A stretch of 64,000 nt of DNA from Megalonaias nervosa. Taxonomy: Eukaryota; Mollusca; Bivalvia; Unionida; Unionidae. Positions 12,465-24,190 of the stretch are shown here, piece by piece (position 1 is the first letter of the stretch; every line of letters starts with the position of its first letter). The position numbers and the translations under genes are program-made. The notes under the pieces were generated by a model. It did no database searches. It worked only from the letters and a program-made list of their open reading frames with translations, and had not been told where the DNA came from. The stretch is taken from assembly GCA_016617855.1 (NCBI GenBank), contig JAECUM010001898.1:55057-119056 (forward strand). The letters run 5' to 3'.

Positions 12465-12712
12465 AGCTGGTTTGACATGCTCATTTGTGTGCCACTAGCA
12501 GGTTTGACATGGACATTTCTGTGCCACCTACTAGTTTGACATGCTGATTTGTGTACCACCTACTGGTTTGACATGCTGATATGTGTACCACCTACTGGTT
12601 TGACATGCTGATTTGTGTACCAACTACTGGTTTGACATGCTCAGTTGTGTGCCACTAGCTGGTTTGACATGCTTCGTTGTGTGCCACCAACTGGTTTGAC
12701 ATGCTTATTTGC
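12465..12712. repeat. ~33-bp minisatellite
   Basis: Seven or eight units around ctggtttgacatgctgattt and gtgtaccacctac lie directly after the catalytic exon of ube2g2. Units vary at a few positions (gatttgtg, gatatgtg, tcagttgtg). Confidence 0.85.
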
Positions 12713-12768
12713 TGGAGCACTTGGGGAAATAGTTAGAACACTTGGGCTCAAATTCTTTCTTCATGTTC

Positions 12769-13010
12769 GGGGTCCCAAGTGGTCGAAAGTGCTCACCGTT
12801 ATGGATCACTGCCATCTCACCTCTGTCTGCGTGGGTTCAAGTCTCGGGTTTGGCCAATGTGGATATGTGAGAAAGCTGGCCAGTAGCTTCTCATGGGTCG
12901 GTGGTTCTTTACGGGGTTTTCCCGGGTTCTTCCTCCATCATTTACATTGGCCACCATGTATAGCCTATCTTGTGCTGAAAAATGGCGTTAAACCCTACAC
13001 CAACAACAAC
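12769..13010 (+). repeat. tRNA-derived SINE, family B, near full length
   Basis: The head ccaagtggtcgaaagtgctc is tRNA-like, the B-box is gggttcaagtct, and the family B body ends in a caacaacaac tail. A perfect 13-bp duplication, tttcttcatgttc, flanks it (12756-12768 and 13011-13023). At 242 bp it is the most complete family B copy here. Confidence 0.93.
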
Positions 13011-13027
13011 TTTCTTCATGTTCTGCA

Positions 13028-13354
13028 AACATTTGCATAGCAAACTACTTTTGAACCTGAATTAACATTTGTATAGCACACTGCTTGTGATCCTGATAAA
13101 ACATTTGTTTAGCACAGTCTCTGTGATCCTGATAAAGCATTTGTATAGCACACTGCTTGTGATCCTGATAAAACATTTGTTTAGCACACTCCCTGTGATC
13201 CTGATAAAACATTTGTATAGCACACTGATTGTGATACTGATAAAACATTTGTATAGCACATTGCTTGTGATCCTGATAAAACATTTGTATAGCACACTGC
13301 TTGTGATCCTGATAAAACATTTACATAGCACACTGCATATGATCCTGATAAAAT
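13028..13354. repeat. 36-bp minisatellite
   Basis: About nine units around aaaacatttgtatagcacac and tgcttgtgatcctgat. The period is 36 bp, divisible by three, so several frames on both strands stay open and give long repetitive pseudo-proteins that should not be annotated. Confidence 0.9.
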
Positions 13355-14039
13355 TACACTTTCAGTGACATATATTCAGTGGACAGCAAACAGGATCAGG
13401 AAATACAGTCAAACCCGGTTATCTTGATTACGTCCGGGGTGTAAAAAATTGTCGACACAACCGGGTCCTGAGATATCAGGATTTAGTTGATAAATCTACT
13501 GCAGAATAATGAAGTAGTTTTGTTTCTAAAATACATGGCATTTCTAATGCACAAAAAAAAAAATAATTCAGTCCTGCCTGGTTGCAGTAAAAAGATGAGT
13601 GGATGTCTTTTAAATGAGATGAAGTAACAAGTTACATATTCTTACAACAATAAGTTACTGCAACAGTGTCAGTGGTTTAAAGTTGTTTTTATTTCCCTGT
13701 GAATAGCCATATCCCTTTGGTAGCCTCAGCAAGGCAATGATTTTCTCACGCTAGACAAAATTGAGACCAACTGAAGTACATGTACATGTAGGACTATACT
13801 TTTTTTAAAATGTATTTTCTTTTGTTAGAGTTGACTTGTGACTAGCAGCAAAATGTAACTGACCAATATTGTACATGAAAATCAGTTGGTTTTTTGTTTT
13901 TTGATTGTCAGAGGTTCCTTTACACTAGCATATGCCGGTTTTTACCAATAAAGTTTAGAACTGGAGCTAGCAGAAGTGAAGAGGAAGAGAGAAAGAGAAA
14001 AAGGTTAGACCGAATCATTTGGTTTGGTGATTTACGACT

Positions 14040-14203
14040 CATCAATACTAGTAGGTTATTTGGTGCTGAGGTAATTGAAGTTAAGTGCCTTGACCAGGGA
14101 CACATCAAGGTAGCTGTCCCAGGCTGATCCGATGGTAGGATTCGAACTCAAACCCTTTCGGTTACTAGTTTGGCACGCTAACCACTGAGCGACCGCTTTT
14201 CCC
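14040..14203 (-). repeat. tRNA-derived SINE, family C
   Basis: On the minus strand the head reads gcggtcgctcagtggttagc, with gttcgaatcc in the B-box position. It is followed by tgtccctggtcaaggcactt, a core of the V-SINE-like type found in many aquatic animals. The 3' end is unclear, so the left boundary is approximate. Confidence 0.75.
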
Positions 14204-14385
14204 AGACCTGATTATAGTGATTATTTAAATTAGTACTCTTCATTTACATTACAAATGAGATTAAAAGAACAGAAAATTTCTGTACTGGAAAAAGACAGGG
14301 CTGTCGGTATAGGTATGTACCGACAAACTGTAAAATCGGTTTCAAGTCTTTAAATCTGACTGTCTCAACATCAAATTCTGTATGA

Positions 14386-14499
14386 AACCAACTTATTCCA
14401 TTCATACAGTTAGAAGACCACTTATTCCATTCATACAGTTAGAAGACAACTTATTCCATTCATGCAGTTAGAAGACAACTTATTCCATTCATACAGTTG
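14386..14499. repeat. ~29-bp minisatellite, four units
   Basis: Four copies of acttattccattcatacagt followed by tagaagaca. Short and well conserved. Confidence 0.85.
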
Positions 14500-14996
14500 T
14501 AGTCCCATATCCCTGCTGACTTTGATCAGTGACCATCAGCAAGAACACAGCACCAGAAGGAGAGTTTGCTAATCTCAAATTACTGTGACTTTATCTAAGG
14601 ATGAAGATCTTGAAGCTAATGACCTTCAGTTACATACGTATATAATCAAATCATTGCCATTTTGTTTAAAAATATGTAATTGGTGTTTCAGCCATTACTC
14701 TTGTCTAAAATGAGGTTTTTCTGCACAGAGAAAATGTATGAATGTGCAGTATTCATAGATCTCACATAGTTTTTGGACCAACAATGGAGAGAAGCTCGAT
14801 TGCTTTCATGTAATTTTCTTACAAATGTTCATTTGTGCCATACATTTCTGTAACAGTTGTCAGGACAATACTGCAGTAAATTGAAATAAAAATTTGGCCC
14901 TATATGTAGTATTAAATCAGAATGTTTGAACTTTGCATCACACTTACAGTTCCATAATTGGACTTTTCTCTAAGCATGTATTTACGATTTTGTATG

Positions 14997-15797
14997 TGTT
15001 ACATGTAGGCTCATACAAAAGTAACAAAAGAACAGAGTGAAACCAACAAGCTTTGTAAGTTTTAACAAAATAATTTATTTCCCTAGAAAACAAGGTAAAA
15101 ATATGAAATAGGACTTAAGGTTTATGAATATAATCCAAAAATTAATCCTTGAATCTAAAAATATAAGTCCTATCACTAAAAAGTTCTAATTGAATCCAGG
15201 TTTGAATCTCGATGAAGTTCCCATGTGGAAGGCGATGATGTCCTCTATAACCAGTTTGTGTTGATGTGTCAACAGTTCCTTGTTGAGTCACCAAGAATAT
15301 AATTACAGCTTTTGAATTCCGAATAATTTAGTAAATGTCTTTGTCCAAGTATTTCGTTGAAGAAGAGTATTTTCCAGGATGAAACTAAAACGTTTCAGAC
15401 CCGCTTGATAGGTCACGTGGTCACTTAATCATCAGTGCATTAAAACAAATGCCAATTTACACATAGGCCAGAATAGCCCTAACTAAGAATCAGATTCTCA
15501 CGTTGGAAATGAATAATAAAAAAGACTGTTTACAACATAGCTAACACGTAGGCCGAACATGACCTTGGTAATAACCAATCATTTTCACTTGGTGTTTACA
15601 AATCTCTCAACCAAGGTGAGCTAAAAATAGTAATAGAGCAACACTTTTGCATTCTAATCAGATCAAATAAAAGACTGAATTTTCTAAAAAAAATATCAAA
15701 TCCCATGAAAATTATCATTACAATAAAATGTAATGAAACAAAAATAAAAAAGAATTTAAAACCAACACACAAGTAATTAAATTACATGTATGTAACA
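14997..15797 (-). repeat. 3' LTR of the Gmr1-like element
   Basis: 801 bp. It aligns with 20227-21153 except for one internal deletion of about 125 bp after tattttccaggatgaa. The deletion makes it shorter than the 5' LTR and the solo LTR. Confidence 0.92.
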
Positions 15798-15811
15798 CTT
15801 CCCCCCCATAA
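15798..15811 (-). other. Polypurine tract
   Basis: On the minus strand the sequence directly before the 3' LTR is tatgggggggaag. This is the expected plus-strand priming site and confirms the orientation of the element. Confidence 0.75.
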
Positions 15812-15933
15812 AGGAAAAGAAAGATTTATGTAATAAAGCTTTCTTTTTACCATCTGTAAATTATACATGAGGTAAAACAAAATTACATAAGAAGAACTCT
15901 TGAATTATATAAAGGGTACATGAAATATTATTT

Positions 15934-16287
15934 CTATACACGGGAAAGTGCATCTGCAATTAAATTGTCTTTTCCTTTGATGTGCCTGATCTGAAGATTA
16001 TATTCTTGTAAAAACAAACTCCACCTTAATAAGCTTTGATTTTTATTTTTCATCTTGTTGATGAAAGTAAGGGGGTTGTGATCACTGAACACAACAACTG
16101 GAGAAGGGGCTGAACTAATGTAAACTTCAAAATGCTGTAATGCCAATATTAAAGTCAAACATTCCTTCTCAATTGTTGAGTAATTCCTTTGGTGCTTATT
16201 TAATTTCTTAGAGAAATAGCACACTGGATGATTAACACCATTTCTATCTTCTTGAATCAATACTGCTCCAACCTCAACATCACTCAC
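15934..16287 (-). pseudogene. Ty3/gypsy RNase H domain
   Basis: The frame contains SDVEVGAVLIQED, CYFSKKLNKHQRNYSTIEKE, VVFSDHNPLTFI and a C-terminal HIKGKDNLIADALSRV. These are the RNase H blocks of Ty3/gypsy Pol, with the E of STIEKE and the D of SDHN present. RNase H degrades RNA in the RNA:DNA hybrid during reverse transcription. It is the last Pol domain before the 3' LTR. The start is open because the domain is separated from RT by frame breaks, not because it is a separate gene. Confidence 0.9.
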
Positions 16288-16299
16288 ATCAACAGATAG

Positions 16300-17150
16300 T
16301 TTAAAAGATTGACTGAAATTTGGAGCTGTAAGAACCGGCGCACTTTTTGTATGGCTTTTAACCTATCAAAAGCCTCCTGACATTTTTCAGTCCAAAGAAA
16401 CTTGTTTTTCTTTCTCAACAAGTTTGTCAGGGGTTCAGTAATATTAGAAAAATTGGAACAATATTTCCGATAGTATCAGAGATAGCCTTGACCTTAGCAT
16501 CTATATGTTTAACTTGTCCATGTCCCACAATATGTCCTAGAAAAGTTACACAAGCACGGCAAACTCACATTTAGATAGATAAATTGGTTGTCAAATTTGC
16601 ATCAGTGAGTCTGTAAGAGAATTTCTGAATTGTTGCTAGATGTTCTTTCCAGGTGTCATTGTAGATGATGACATCATCGATGCAAGCATCACAATTATCT
16701 ACATCAGAGGTAATCATATTCATCAAACATTGAAAGGTACTTTAGGAACCCTTCATCACGAATGGCATTACTTTATATTGATAGAGTCCATCTGGAGTCA
16801 CAAATGCCGAAATTTCCTTTGCCCTTTCCGTTAGTGAAATTTGCCAAAATCCTTTCAGAAGGTCAAATTTGGTGACGTACTTGGCATTTCCAATTTTATC
16901 AATATAGCCATTGATTCTTGGTAATGGAAATTAATCTGTTTTTGTCACACTGTTCACCTTCCTATAATCAGTGCACATACGGAAAGTTTTATCTGGTTTG
17001 GGAACAAGTATACATGGTGAACTCCAGTCACTTTTACTGGGCTCTATGAAATCATTCTCCAGTAAATACTGAATTTCCTTTTTCAAGTATTCCTGTTTGA
17101 GAGGGGTTCATCCTGTATGGGTGTTGTTTCGCAGGTTTTGAATCTACAAT
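16300..17150 (-). pseudogene. Ty3/gypsy reverse transcriptase, broken
   Basis: Read on the minus strand in several frames: LPRINGYIDKIGNAKYVTKF, then DLLKGFWQI, FVTPDGLYQYKVMPF and, after a stop, CIDDVIIYNDTWKEH near 16640-16690. These match RT blocks, with the catalytic IDD in place of the usual YIDD/YVDD (the preceding Tyr is Cys). Stops and frameshifts interrupt it. Its place downstream of the integrase defines the unusual domain order. Confidence 0.85.
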
Positions 17151-17440
17151 TTCAGCGTCATGAAAAATTTTGTTTGTCCTCATAGGAATATCTGGAAACT
17201 AGTGCTCATATTCGAATAACAACTGTTTAAGTTCATTCTTTTCTTGTTGTTGCAAATGTAAAAGTTTCTGGTCCAGATTTTTCATAATTTCCGAATTCTG
17301 AAGATTTGTCGCTCCAAAATCAGTAGTATCTGATTGAATTCCTTCACATAAATCCTCAGTTGGTGGGACAGGTACAACTAAATTAACTGCATGATTTACT
17401 TGGCTATCTCTTTCAATATACTAGTACTCCAGTAATTTAT

Positions 17441-18247
17441 TTAGATCAGAGTACTAATATAATTTAACTCGTTCATTTTCTTCTTAACTTTGTAAGGGCT
17501 GTAAAATCTAATTTGAAGAAAATTTTGAAGAATGAGCAAGAGAGAATGAGCTCTATTACAAGACTCAAAACTTCTCTCAATTAAAGTTCTGTGAAACCAT
17601 AATTTCACTTTTGACTTGAATTGCTGAGTGCCAAATTCAAGCATAACAGGCTGGAGAATTCCAGACATAAAATTTGTCCCTTGACCAGATTGGACAAATT
17701 TAGGAAGGCCAAATTGAGTAAAAATCTTTATCAAAGCTTTTGCTATAGTTTTGGTTTTAATATTCCTCAAAGGAATTGCCTCAGGGAATCTTGCTGATGC
17801 ACACATAATGGTCAACAAATATTGGTTGCCTGACTTGGTCTTAGGTAAAGGACCAACACAGTCTACCATAATTCTGCTAATTGGTTCATCAGATGTGGGA
17901 ATAGGTTGTAGATGAGCCTTAGGTATCTTCTGATTGGGTTTTTATACTGTATGACAAGATCTAGAAAATTTACAAACATCACTTTTGATTTTTGGCCAAT
18001 AAAAGTGAGTCAGGATCTTGTGATAAGTCTTATTAATCCCTAAATGACCAGCCAGAGGAGTTTCATGGGCCAAACTAAGTATTTCCTGTCTGTAAGATTT
18101 TGGAACTACAATCTGATAGTTCACTGACCACTCGTCACCAGCAGGTACCTCGGGAGGTCTCCATTTTCTCATAAGAATTCCATTTTTAATGAAATAACAG
18201 ACAGGTACTTCATTGGCTTCAGTTTCACTAATGGTCCTCTGAAACAA
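17441..18247 (-). pseudogene. Ty3/gypsy integrase, zinc-binding and core domains, broken
   Basis: The first piece (18247-17942) carries the zinc-binding region ILSLAHETPLAGHLGINKT and YHKILTHFYWPKI, followed by CKFSRSCHTV; the second Cys position fits the HHCC finger. The second piece (17869-17441) begins DCVGPLPKTKSGNQYLLT with the first catalytic Asp. The second catalytic position reads QSGQGTNF, where Asp is expected after QS; Gly is encoded (GGT), so the site is lost. Later frame breaks remove the Glu region. It lies 5' of RT in this element. Confidence 0.88.
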
Positions 18248-18423
18248 ACAGGTGATCTCAGGATCTTTGTCCTGTTCGACGACAAGTGATTGTCATTTAA
18301 CACCCTGATTAGATAAAAGAGAATGAGTAGTTAATAGAGGATCATTGTGATCAATACCTTTTGATTGATCCAAACAAGGAGTGAAAGTGACCTCATCAAA
18401 AGCCTGACCAATACATGTGTCAG

Positions 18424-19098
18424 CTAAAGGAATATTTTCCTTATCAAAATCATTCTCAAGAGCTTTCTTTGCCATAGCTCTAGTAATTGCACAAGCTGGG
18501 TATAAATCAGGGAATTCTTTTTCAATAGGATCAACTTTCTGATCCAAAGAAGGCTTGTAGTTACAAGTGGATTAACCACAACCTTGTCTACAGCTAGGTC
18601 ATTGCCTAGTAACAAATGAATACCCTCAACGGGTAAAGAATGCAAAATACCGACTGTCACAGGTCCTGAAACTAAGTCTGATGACAAATTTACAGAATGG
18701 AGAGGAACATTAACAAAGCTGCACTCTACTCCCTGAATGAGAACACTCTCATTAGAACAGGACTTCTCAGAAAAAGGCAAAGTACCTGATAATAAAAGAC
18801 TCTGAGAAGCTCCTCTATCCCATAATGTTTTAATAGGGATAGGATTGGCCAAATCACCCAAGAGTGATATGGAACTCTTCAACATGAATGGTTCATAATT
18901 CACCATAATAAAAGCAGACTGGGGTTTATTAGACCCAACAAATGTATTGCTTTCAGTGCATGACTGTGACCTTGACCTCTTAGAAATAAGAGCATTTGGG
19001 TTAGGTCTGTCTTGATTCTGATGCTTATATTTCAGTTTGAAGCAATCAGAAATAACGTGTCCTTTCTTCTTGCAGTAGGTACATGTAGGAAGAGACAA
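18424..19098 (-). pseudogene. Zinc knuckle and aspartic protease region of the Gmr1-like Pol
   Basis: The N-terminus has a CCHC-type knuckle, CTYCKKKGHVISDCFKLKY, typical of nucleocapsid. About 70-80 residues later an aspartic-protease-like segment reads LWDRGASQSLLLSG, where the family has D-T/S-G-A; the Thr/Ser is Arg, which would inactivate the protease. A second piece (18547-18293) continues with KEFPDLYPACAITRAMA, typical of the linker before integrase in these elements. Confidence 0.82.
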
Positions 19099-19113
19099 GG
19101 ATTTTGAATCAAG

Positions 19114-20022
19114 TTAATCAGAAGCTTGATTTTTAAAAGTTGTGCCAGATTGAGTTTTAGAAGGTGTCGTATTAAGCTGAAATACCTTTTTACCAGTAGA
19201 CTGCCGAGTGAAAGATTTGCCTACAACAGAAACTTTATGAGTTAAGGAATACTTGTCAGCAGCAAGAGCAGCATTTTCCAAGGTTTTGATCTCATGCTCT
19301 TCAAGATAAATCTTAATGTCACTATCGACACAGTTCTTAAACTCTTCAAGTAACATGAGCTGTCTGAGACTTCTGTAATCTTTGTTGACCTTTCTAAAAG
19401 AGCACCACCTATCAAATTGTTGTGCTTTTTCCCATGCAAATTCAACATAGGTCTGGTGAGTTGATTTTCTAGAATTCCTGAATTTTTGCCGATAAAGCTC
19501 AGGGACTAACTCATAACCCTTTAAAATACAGTCCTTAACCACATCACAGTCAGCACTCTGCTGTAGTGACAGTGAAATGTAAATATCACGAGCTCTACCA
19601 GTAAGTACACATTGTAATAATAAAGTCCAGTACTCCCTTGGCCACTTCAAATTTTCAGCAATTTTTTCAAAATAAGGAAAATAACTGTCTACTTCTTTTT
19701 CCAGAAAAGGGGGTACTGACTTGATATTTTTGAAAACATCAAAAATAGGAGAGTGTTTTCCTTTTGCCAGCTCTAATTCTTTCATTCTAATTTGGAATTC
19801 CCTTTCATCCTTCTCTTTTTGCATTTGCATATTTAGTTTTTCTTTCTCAGTTTGCATTTGCATTTGCATTAGCCTGTCTTTTCTATCTGCTTTTTCTTTC
19901 TCAAATTGCATCTGTCTGACTTCCCTTTCTCTTTCCATTTGTATCTTTTCTATCTGAAACTGAACCTGTCTTATCTCTAATTCCAACTTTTTTAGCTGGG
20001 CATCCATTTTCAAAATTTCCAA
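19114..20022 (-). CDS. SCAN-like Gag of the Gmr1-like element
   Basis: An intact 302-residue frame. Residues 1-90 are a highly charged coiled coil (repeats of MQMQ.EKEK). Residues about 90-270 resemble the capsid C-terminal/SCAN-type dimerisation domain: VPPFLEKEVDSYFPYFEKIA, LLLQCVLTGRARDIY, ILKGYELVPELYRQKFR, CVDSDIKIYLEEHEIKTL. SCAN domains of vertebrate zinc-finger proteins are thought to derive from the Gag of Gmr1-like elements, so this agrees with the domain order seen in Pol. The frame is the only undamaged one in the element. Confidence 0.85.
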   Translation of the reverse strand: MEILKMDAQLKKLELEIRQVQFQIEKIQMEREREVRQMQFEKEKADRKDRLMQMQMQTEKEKLNMQMQKEKDEREFQIRMKELELAKGKHSPIFDVFKNIKSVPPFLEKEVDSYFPYFEKIAENLKWPREYWTLLLQCVLTGRARDIYISLSLQQSADCDVVKDCILKGYELVPELYRQKFRNSRKSTHQTYVEFAWEKAQQFDRWCSFRKVNKDYRSLRQLMLLEEFKNCVDSDIKIYLEEHEIKTLENAALAADKYSLTHKVSVVGKSFTRQSTGKKVFQLNTTPSKTQSGTTFKNQASD

Positions 20023-20226
20023 ACACTCCTGGATAAAATTTTAAAATTCTCTACTTTTGATGATACTGTGAAAAAAAGCCTGTTGTTTTCACTAAAGATT
20101 TCAAACAAAATATGAAATAGTACTTGGGATTTAAAAATTAGGGGAATTTAAATTTCGAAAAACAATTTTCTGAAATATTTTAGCCAAAATTTATATATCC
20201 CAAGGACGAGTAACACAGTTTTCTTT

Positions 20227-21153
20227 TGTTACATGTAGGCTGGTACAAAAGTAACAAATGAAAACAGTGAAGCTAACAAGCTTTGTAAGTTTTAACAAAA
20301 TAATTTATTTCCCCAGAAAACAAGGTAAAAATATGAAATAGGACTTACGGTTTATGAGTATAATCCAAAAATTAATCCTTGAATCTAAAAATATAAGTCG
20401 TATCACTAAAAAGTTCTAATTGAATCCAGGTTCGAATCTCAGTGAAGTTCCAATGTGGAAGGCGATGATGTCCTCTATAATCAGTTTGTGTTGATGTGTC
20501 AACAGTTCCTTGTTGAGTCACCAAGAATATAATTCCGGCTTTTGAATTCCAAATAATTTAGTAAATGTCTTTGTCCAAGTATTTCATTGAAGAAGAGTAT
20601 TTTCCAGGATGAATAAATTATTTTAAATATGAAAATCAACTCAGATGGCAACAAGAAGACAAATACCTTGAGCCCAAAGGTACAATTGTACGACTGACAA
20701 AATTTCACTGAGATATGAGTGTTAAACCCAACTAAAACGTCATTTCAGACCCACATGATGGGTCACGTGGTCACTTAATCATCGAACAGTACAGTAAAAA
20801 AAATGCCAATTTACATGTAGGCCAGAATAGCCCTAGCTAAGAATCAGATCCTCACGCTGGAAATGAATAATAAAAAAACTGTTTACAACATAGCTAACAT
20901 GTGGGCCGAACATGACCTTGGTAATAACCAATCATTTTCACTTAGTGTTTACAAATCCCTCAACTAAGGTGAGCTAAAATAGTAATAGAGCAACACTTTT
21001 GCGTTTAATCAGGTCAAAACAAAAGACTGAATTTTCCAAAAAAATATCAAATCCCGTGAAAATTATCATTACAATAAAATGTAATGAAACAAAAATATAA
21101 AAAAGAAGAATTTAAAACTAACACACAAGTAATTAAATTACATATACGTAACA
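20227..21153 (-). repeat. 5' LTR of the Gmr1-like element
   Basis: 927 bp, TGTTAC...GTAACA, followed by the right target duplication TATG (21154-21157). It retains the ~125-bp block missing from the 3' LTR. Confidence 0.92.
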
Positions 21154-21611
21154 TATGTGATTGTTTTGTTTTCTTGAATGTCCAATAAAATCATCTGTTC
21201 TTATGAGACTTTCTGATAGCCACATATTTGATCTCAAGTTGTAACACTGTGTTTCAACATTATTTTCTACCCAGCTTTTTTATGTTTCGATTTGCACTAG
21301 AAAAACAAAGGCTTTGAAATTATGAATTGACTTTGACAGAAATTGTGTGCAATTCTGTTGTGTTGTAAGGTATTTTGTTAAAAAGTGAATATCTGTGTAT
21401 GCATGTTTTTATAGTTCGATGATTATTTGCTGCTGTTATTGTAGAATTGTTTACTATATTTTGCTGTTAAATTTATTAAATATATTATCTCTCGCTCGCT
21501 CTTTCTCTTGTTAAATAAAAACTTTGCAAAAGATATATTTTTTCACATTATTGGATCCCCAGGAGTTTTGTTTTTGAGGGTTTTTGCTGTATTTTGTTTA
21601 ATGTTATAGGT

Positions 21612-21972
21612 GGTGGATTGTTATCCAACTTTGTGTACAAGTATATAAAGGCAGTGGATTGTTATCCAGCTTTGCATCCAAGTGTATCCAAGTTTATCAA
21701 AGCAGTGGATTATTATCCAGCTTTGCATCCATGTGTATCAAGGCAGTGGATTGTAATCCAGCTGTGTTTATAAGTTTATCAACGTAGTGGATTGTTATCC
21801 AACATTGTATAAAAGTGTATCAAGGCAGTGGATTGCTATCCAACTACAAGTGTATCATGGCAGTGGATTGTCATCCAGCTGTGTTTATAAGTGTATCAAG
21901 GTAGTGGATTGTTATCCAGCATTGTATAAAAGTGTATCAAGGCAGTGGATTGTTATCCAACTTTGTATCCAA
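21612..21972. repeat. ~39-bp minisatellite
   Basis: Eight or nine degenerate units around gcagtggattgttatccagc and tttgtataaaagtgtatcaa. Unit length varies between about 36 and 45 bp. Confidence 0.85.
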
Positions 21973-22464
21973 GAAGGATAACCCAGTATCGAAACACTTT
22001 AACATATCGTTCCACAACAAAGATCGTGTTCGGTTTCAAATAATAGATGTTTTTCCTGATCCAGACTGATCTAGTATCAACATTAAGCATAAAGATATTT
22101 TTTAATACACCAGTTACATGCTCAGCTTCTGATAGTGATCAACGTCTCACTTTAAATGGGTCCAGGCATTTTTTTAAAATTTTTTATGTACAGTTCATAT
22201 TCTTTAAATTCATTAATTTTTTTAGGGTATCGGTTATTTGTAGCTTTTTTTTCCCCCCTAAAATTACATTTTCATTTAGTCTTATGTCCTTACGATAGAA
22301 CTTGGACAGTGAAGGGTCTTCACATGCATGTCATTATTGGCTGCGTCTGGACATTTGTGGTTTGAAGCACCCACAAATCCAGTGAAAATTGACATCCGCC
22401 AGTGCAGAAAGAATATTATTTAGGTACAGGTTCAGGGCTGTTGACTTTAAGAAAATCACAAGTC

Positions 22465-22550
22465 CTGACTCAGATTCCTGGCTCCAATTCCATGTGCCCA
22501 AGAAGGCCTGACTCAGATTCCTGGCTCCAATTCCATGTACCCAAGAAGGC
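22465..22550. repeat. Two tandem 43-bp units
   Basis: A 43-bp segment beginning ctgactcagattcctggctc and ending caagaaggc is repeated once with a single g/a difference (gtgccca / gtaccca). Confidence 0.9.
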
Positions 22551-23256
22551 CCAATTTTTTTACTATCATTTGTCACTCAACGTTGCAATTGCTGTATTTT
22601 AAATATGGAAAGAAATAAAGAGAATCATACTAAATTGACTCGAGTTTTTTTTTCAGATCTCATAATATTTCATATAAAGCAAAATTTACGGCTTTCAATG
22701 GCAGTACAAAAAGTAGAACATCTTCATAAAGGTAATGGGGATAAATACTAATAATTTACTAGTCTTTGAACAACTTGTAATTAAAAGTCTGCATTTCATC
22801 AGCACAATCAAAGTTTTCTCAGGCAAACTAGATTATTTTGACAAGTCGAGTGGGCACATCACTTAGAATATGCAAGGGGTCCTGGATGTCGGGCTATCAG
22901 ATGTTTTGAACACTGCCCACGATAGCAAATAAATAGTACCATACATACTTGCCGATAAGTTGGATCCAGCTGCAAATGTCATATATCCAGATTAACCATC
23001 AGATAATGTGCCAGATCTGCTGTTACATTATGTGGTGGCAGATCAGGGTCTGTTTCTGTTCTACAGGAAGATGCATGTTAATTGTACCAAACGCGATGAT
23101 AATGCAGTTTATGTGTGAGAAGAATCTTTTGATTAGTAGGATTGATGACTGAAAACTTTTAGTCCAGGCTTTCATCATTTAGAATTATTTTTAAAGATTG
23201 TGCTTGGTTTGTCTCAGATGTGTTGGTTTCTATCACTGCATAGGTGCCTGATGTTT

Positions 23257-24190
23257 CTGTTAGATCCCAGAGTGTTTTGATGTATGTCTTGGCCTTTATT
23301 GTCTGTTAGACCCCTGATTGTTTTAACAGGTATGCCTTGGCCTTTGTTGTATGTTAGATCCAGATATGCATTGGCTTTTATTGTCTATTAGATCCCTGAT
23401 TGTTTTAACAGATATGCATTGGCCTTTATTGTCTGTTAGATCCCTGATTGTTTTGACATATGACTTGGTTTTTATTGTCTGTTAGATCCCTGATTGTTTT
23501 GACATATGCCTTGCTTTTTATTGTCTGTTAGATATCTGTTTGTTTTGACTGATATGCCTTGGTTTTTATGTTCAGTTAGATCCCTGATTGTTTTGACAGA
23601 TATGTCTTGGCGTTTATTGCCTGTTAGATCCTTGATTGTTTTGACAGATATGTCTTGGCGTTTATTGCCTGTTAGATCTTTGATTGTTTTGACAGATATG
23701 TCTTGGCGTTTATTGCCTGTTAGATCCTTGATTGTTTTGACAGATATGTCTTGGCGTTTATTGCCTGTTAGAGCCTTGATTGTTTTGACAGATATGTCTT
23801 GGCGTTTATTGCCTGTTAGAGCCTTGATTGTTTTGACAGATATGTCTTGGCGTTTATTGCCCGTTAGATCCTTGATTGTTTTGACAGATATGTCTTGGCG
23901 TTTATTGCCCGTTAGATCCTTGATTGTTTTGACAGATATGTCTTGGCGTTTATTGCCTGTTAGATCCTTGATTGTTTTGACAGATATGTCTTGGCGTTTA
24001 TTGCCCGTTAGATCCTTGATTGTTTTGACAGATATGTCTTGGCGTTTATTGCCCGTTAGATCCTTGATTGTTTTGACAGATATGTCTTGGCGTTTATTGC
24101 CTGTTAGATCCTTGATTGTTTTGACAGATATGTCTTGGCATTTATTGCCTGTTATGCCTGTTAGATCCTTGATTGTTTTGACAGGTATGC
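23257..24190. repeat. 48-bp minisatellite with an open reading frame
   Basis: Twelve phase-perfect 48-bp units, with tgtcttggcg at 23603, 23651, 23699 and so on to 24131, preceded by more diverged units from 23257. The central units are nearly identical (c/t and a/g changes such as tagatcc/tagagcc), indicating recent homogenisation. Because 48 is a multiple of three, a 248-codon frame of 16-residue repeats (SLIVLTDMSWRLLPVR) stays open at 23506-24252. It lies in an intron and is not expected to be translated. Confidence 0.93.

Larger units (their letters stand above)
14997..21153 (-). mobile_element. Full-length Ty3/gypsy retrotransposon with Gmr1-like gene order
   Basis: A 6157-bp element inserted antisense in the last visible intron of ube2g2. 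The two LTRs begin TGTTACATGTAGGCT and end GTAACA. The target duplication TATG is perfect (14993-14996 and 21154-21157). Minus-strand order is 5' LTR, SCAN-like Gag, zinc knuckle/protease, integrase zinc-binding domain, integrase core, reverse transcriptase, RNase H, polypurine tract, 3' LTR. Integrase before RT is the signature of Gmr1-like elements and differs from ordinary Ty3/gypsy. The coding region is broken by many stops, and protease and integrase catalytic residues are changed, so the element is dead. Confidence 0.92.

Noticed and set aside
13045..13368. Repetitive frames on both strands (MFYQDHKQCAIQ and similar)
   Set aside because: Produced by a 36-bp minisatellite whose period is a multiple of three.
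23257..24190. Tandem array considered as a CRISPR
   Set aside because: Units are contiguous, without unique spacers, and the context is a eukaryotic intron; the same holds for the other arrays.
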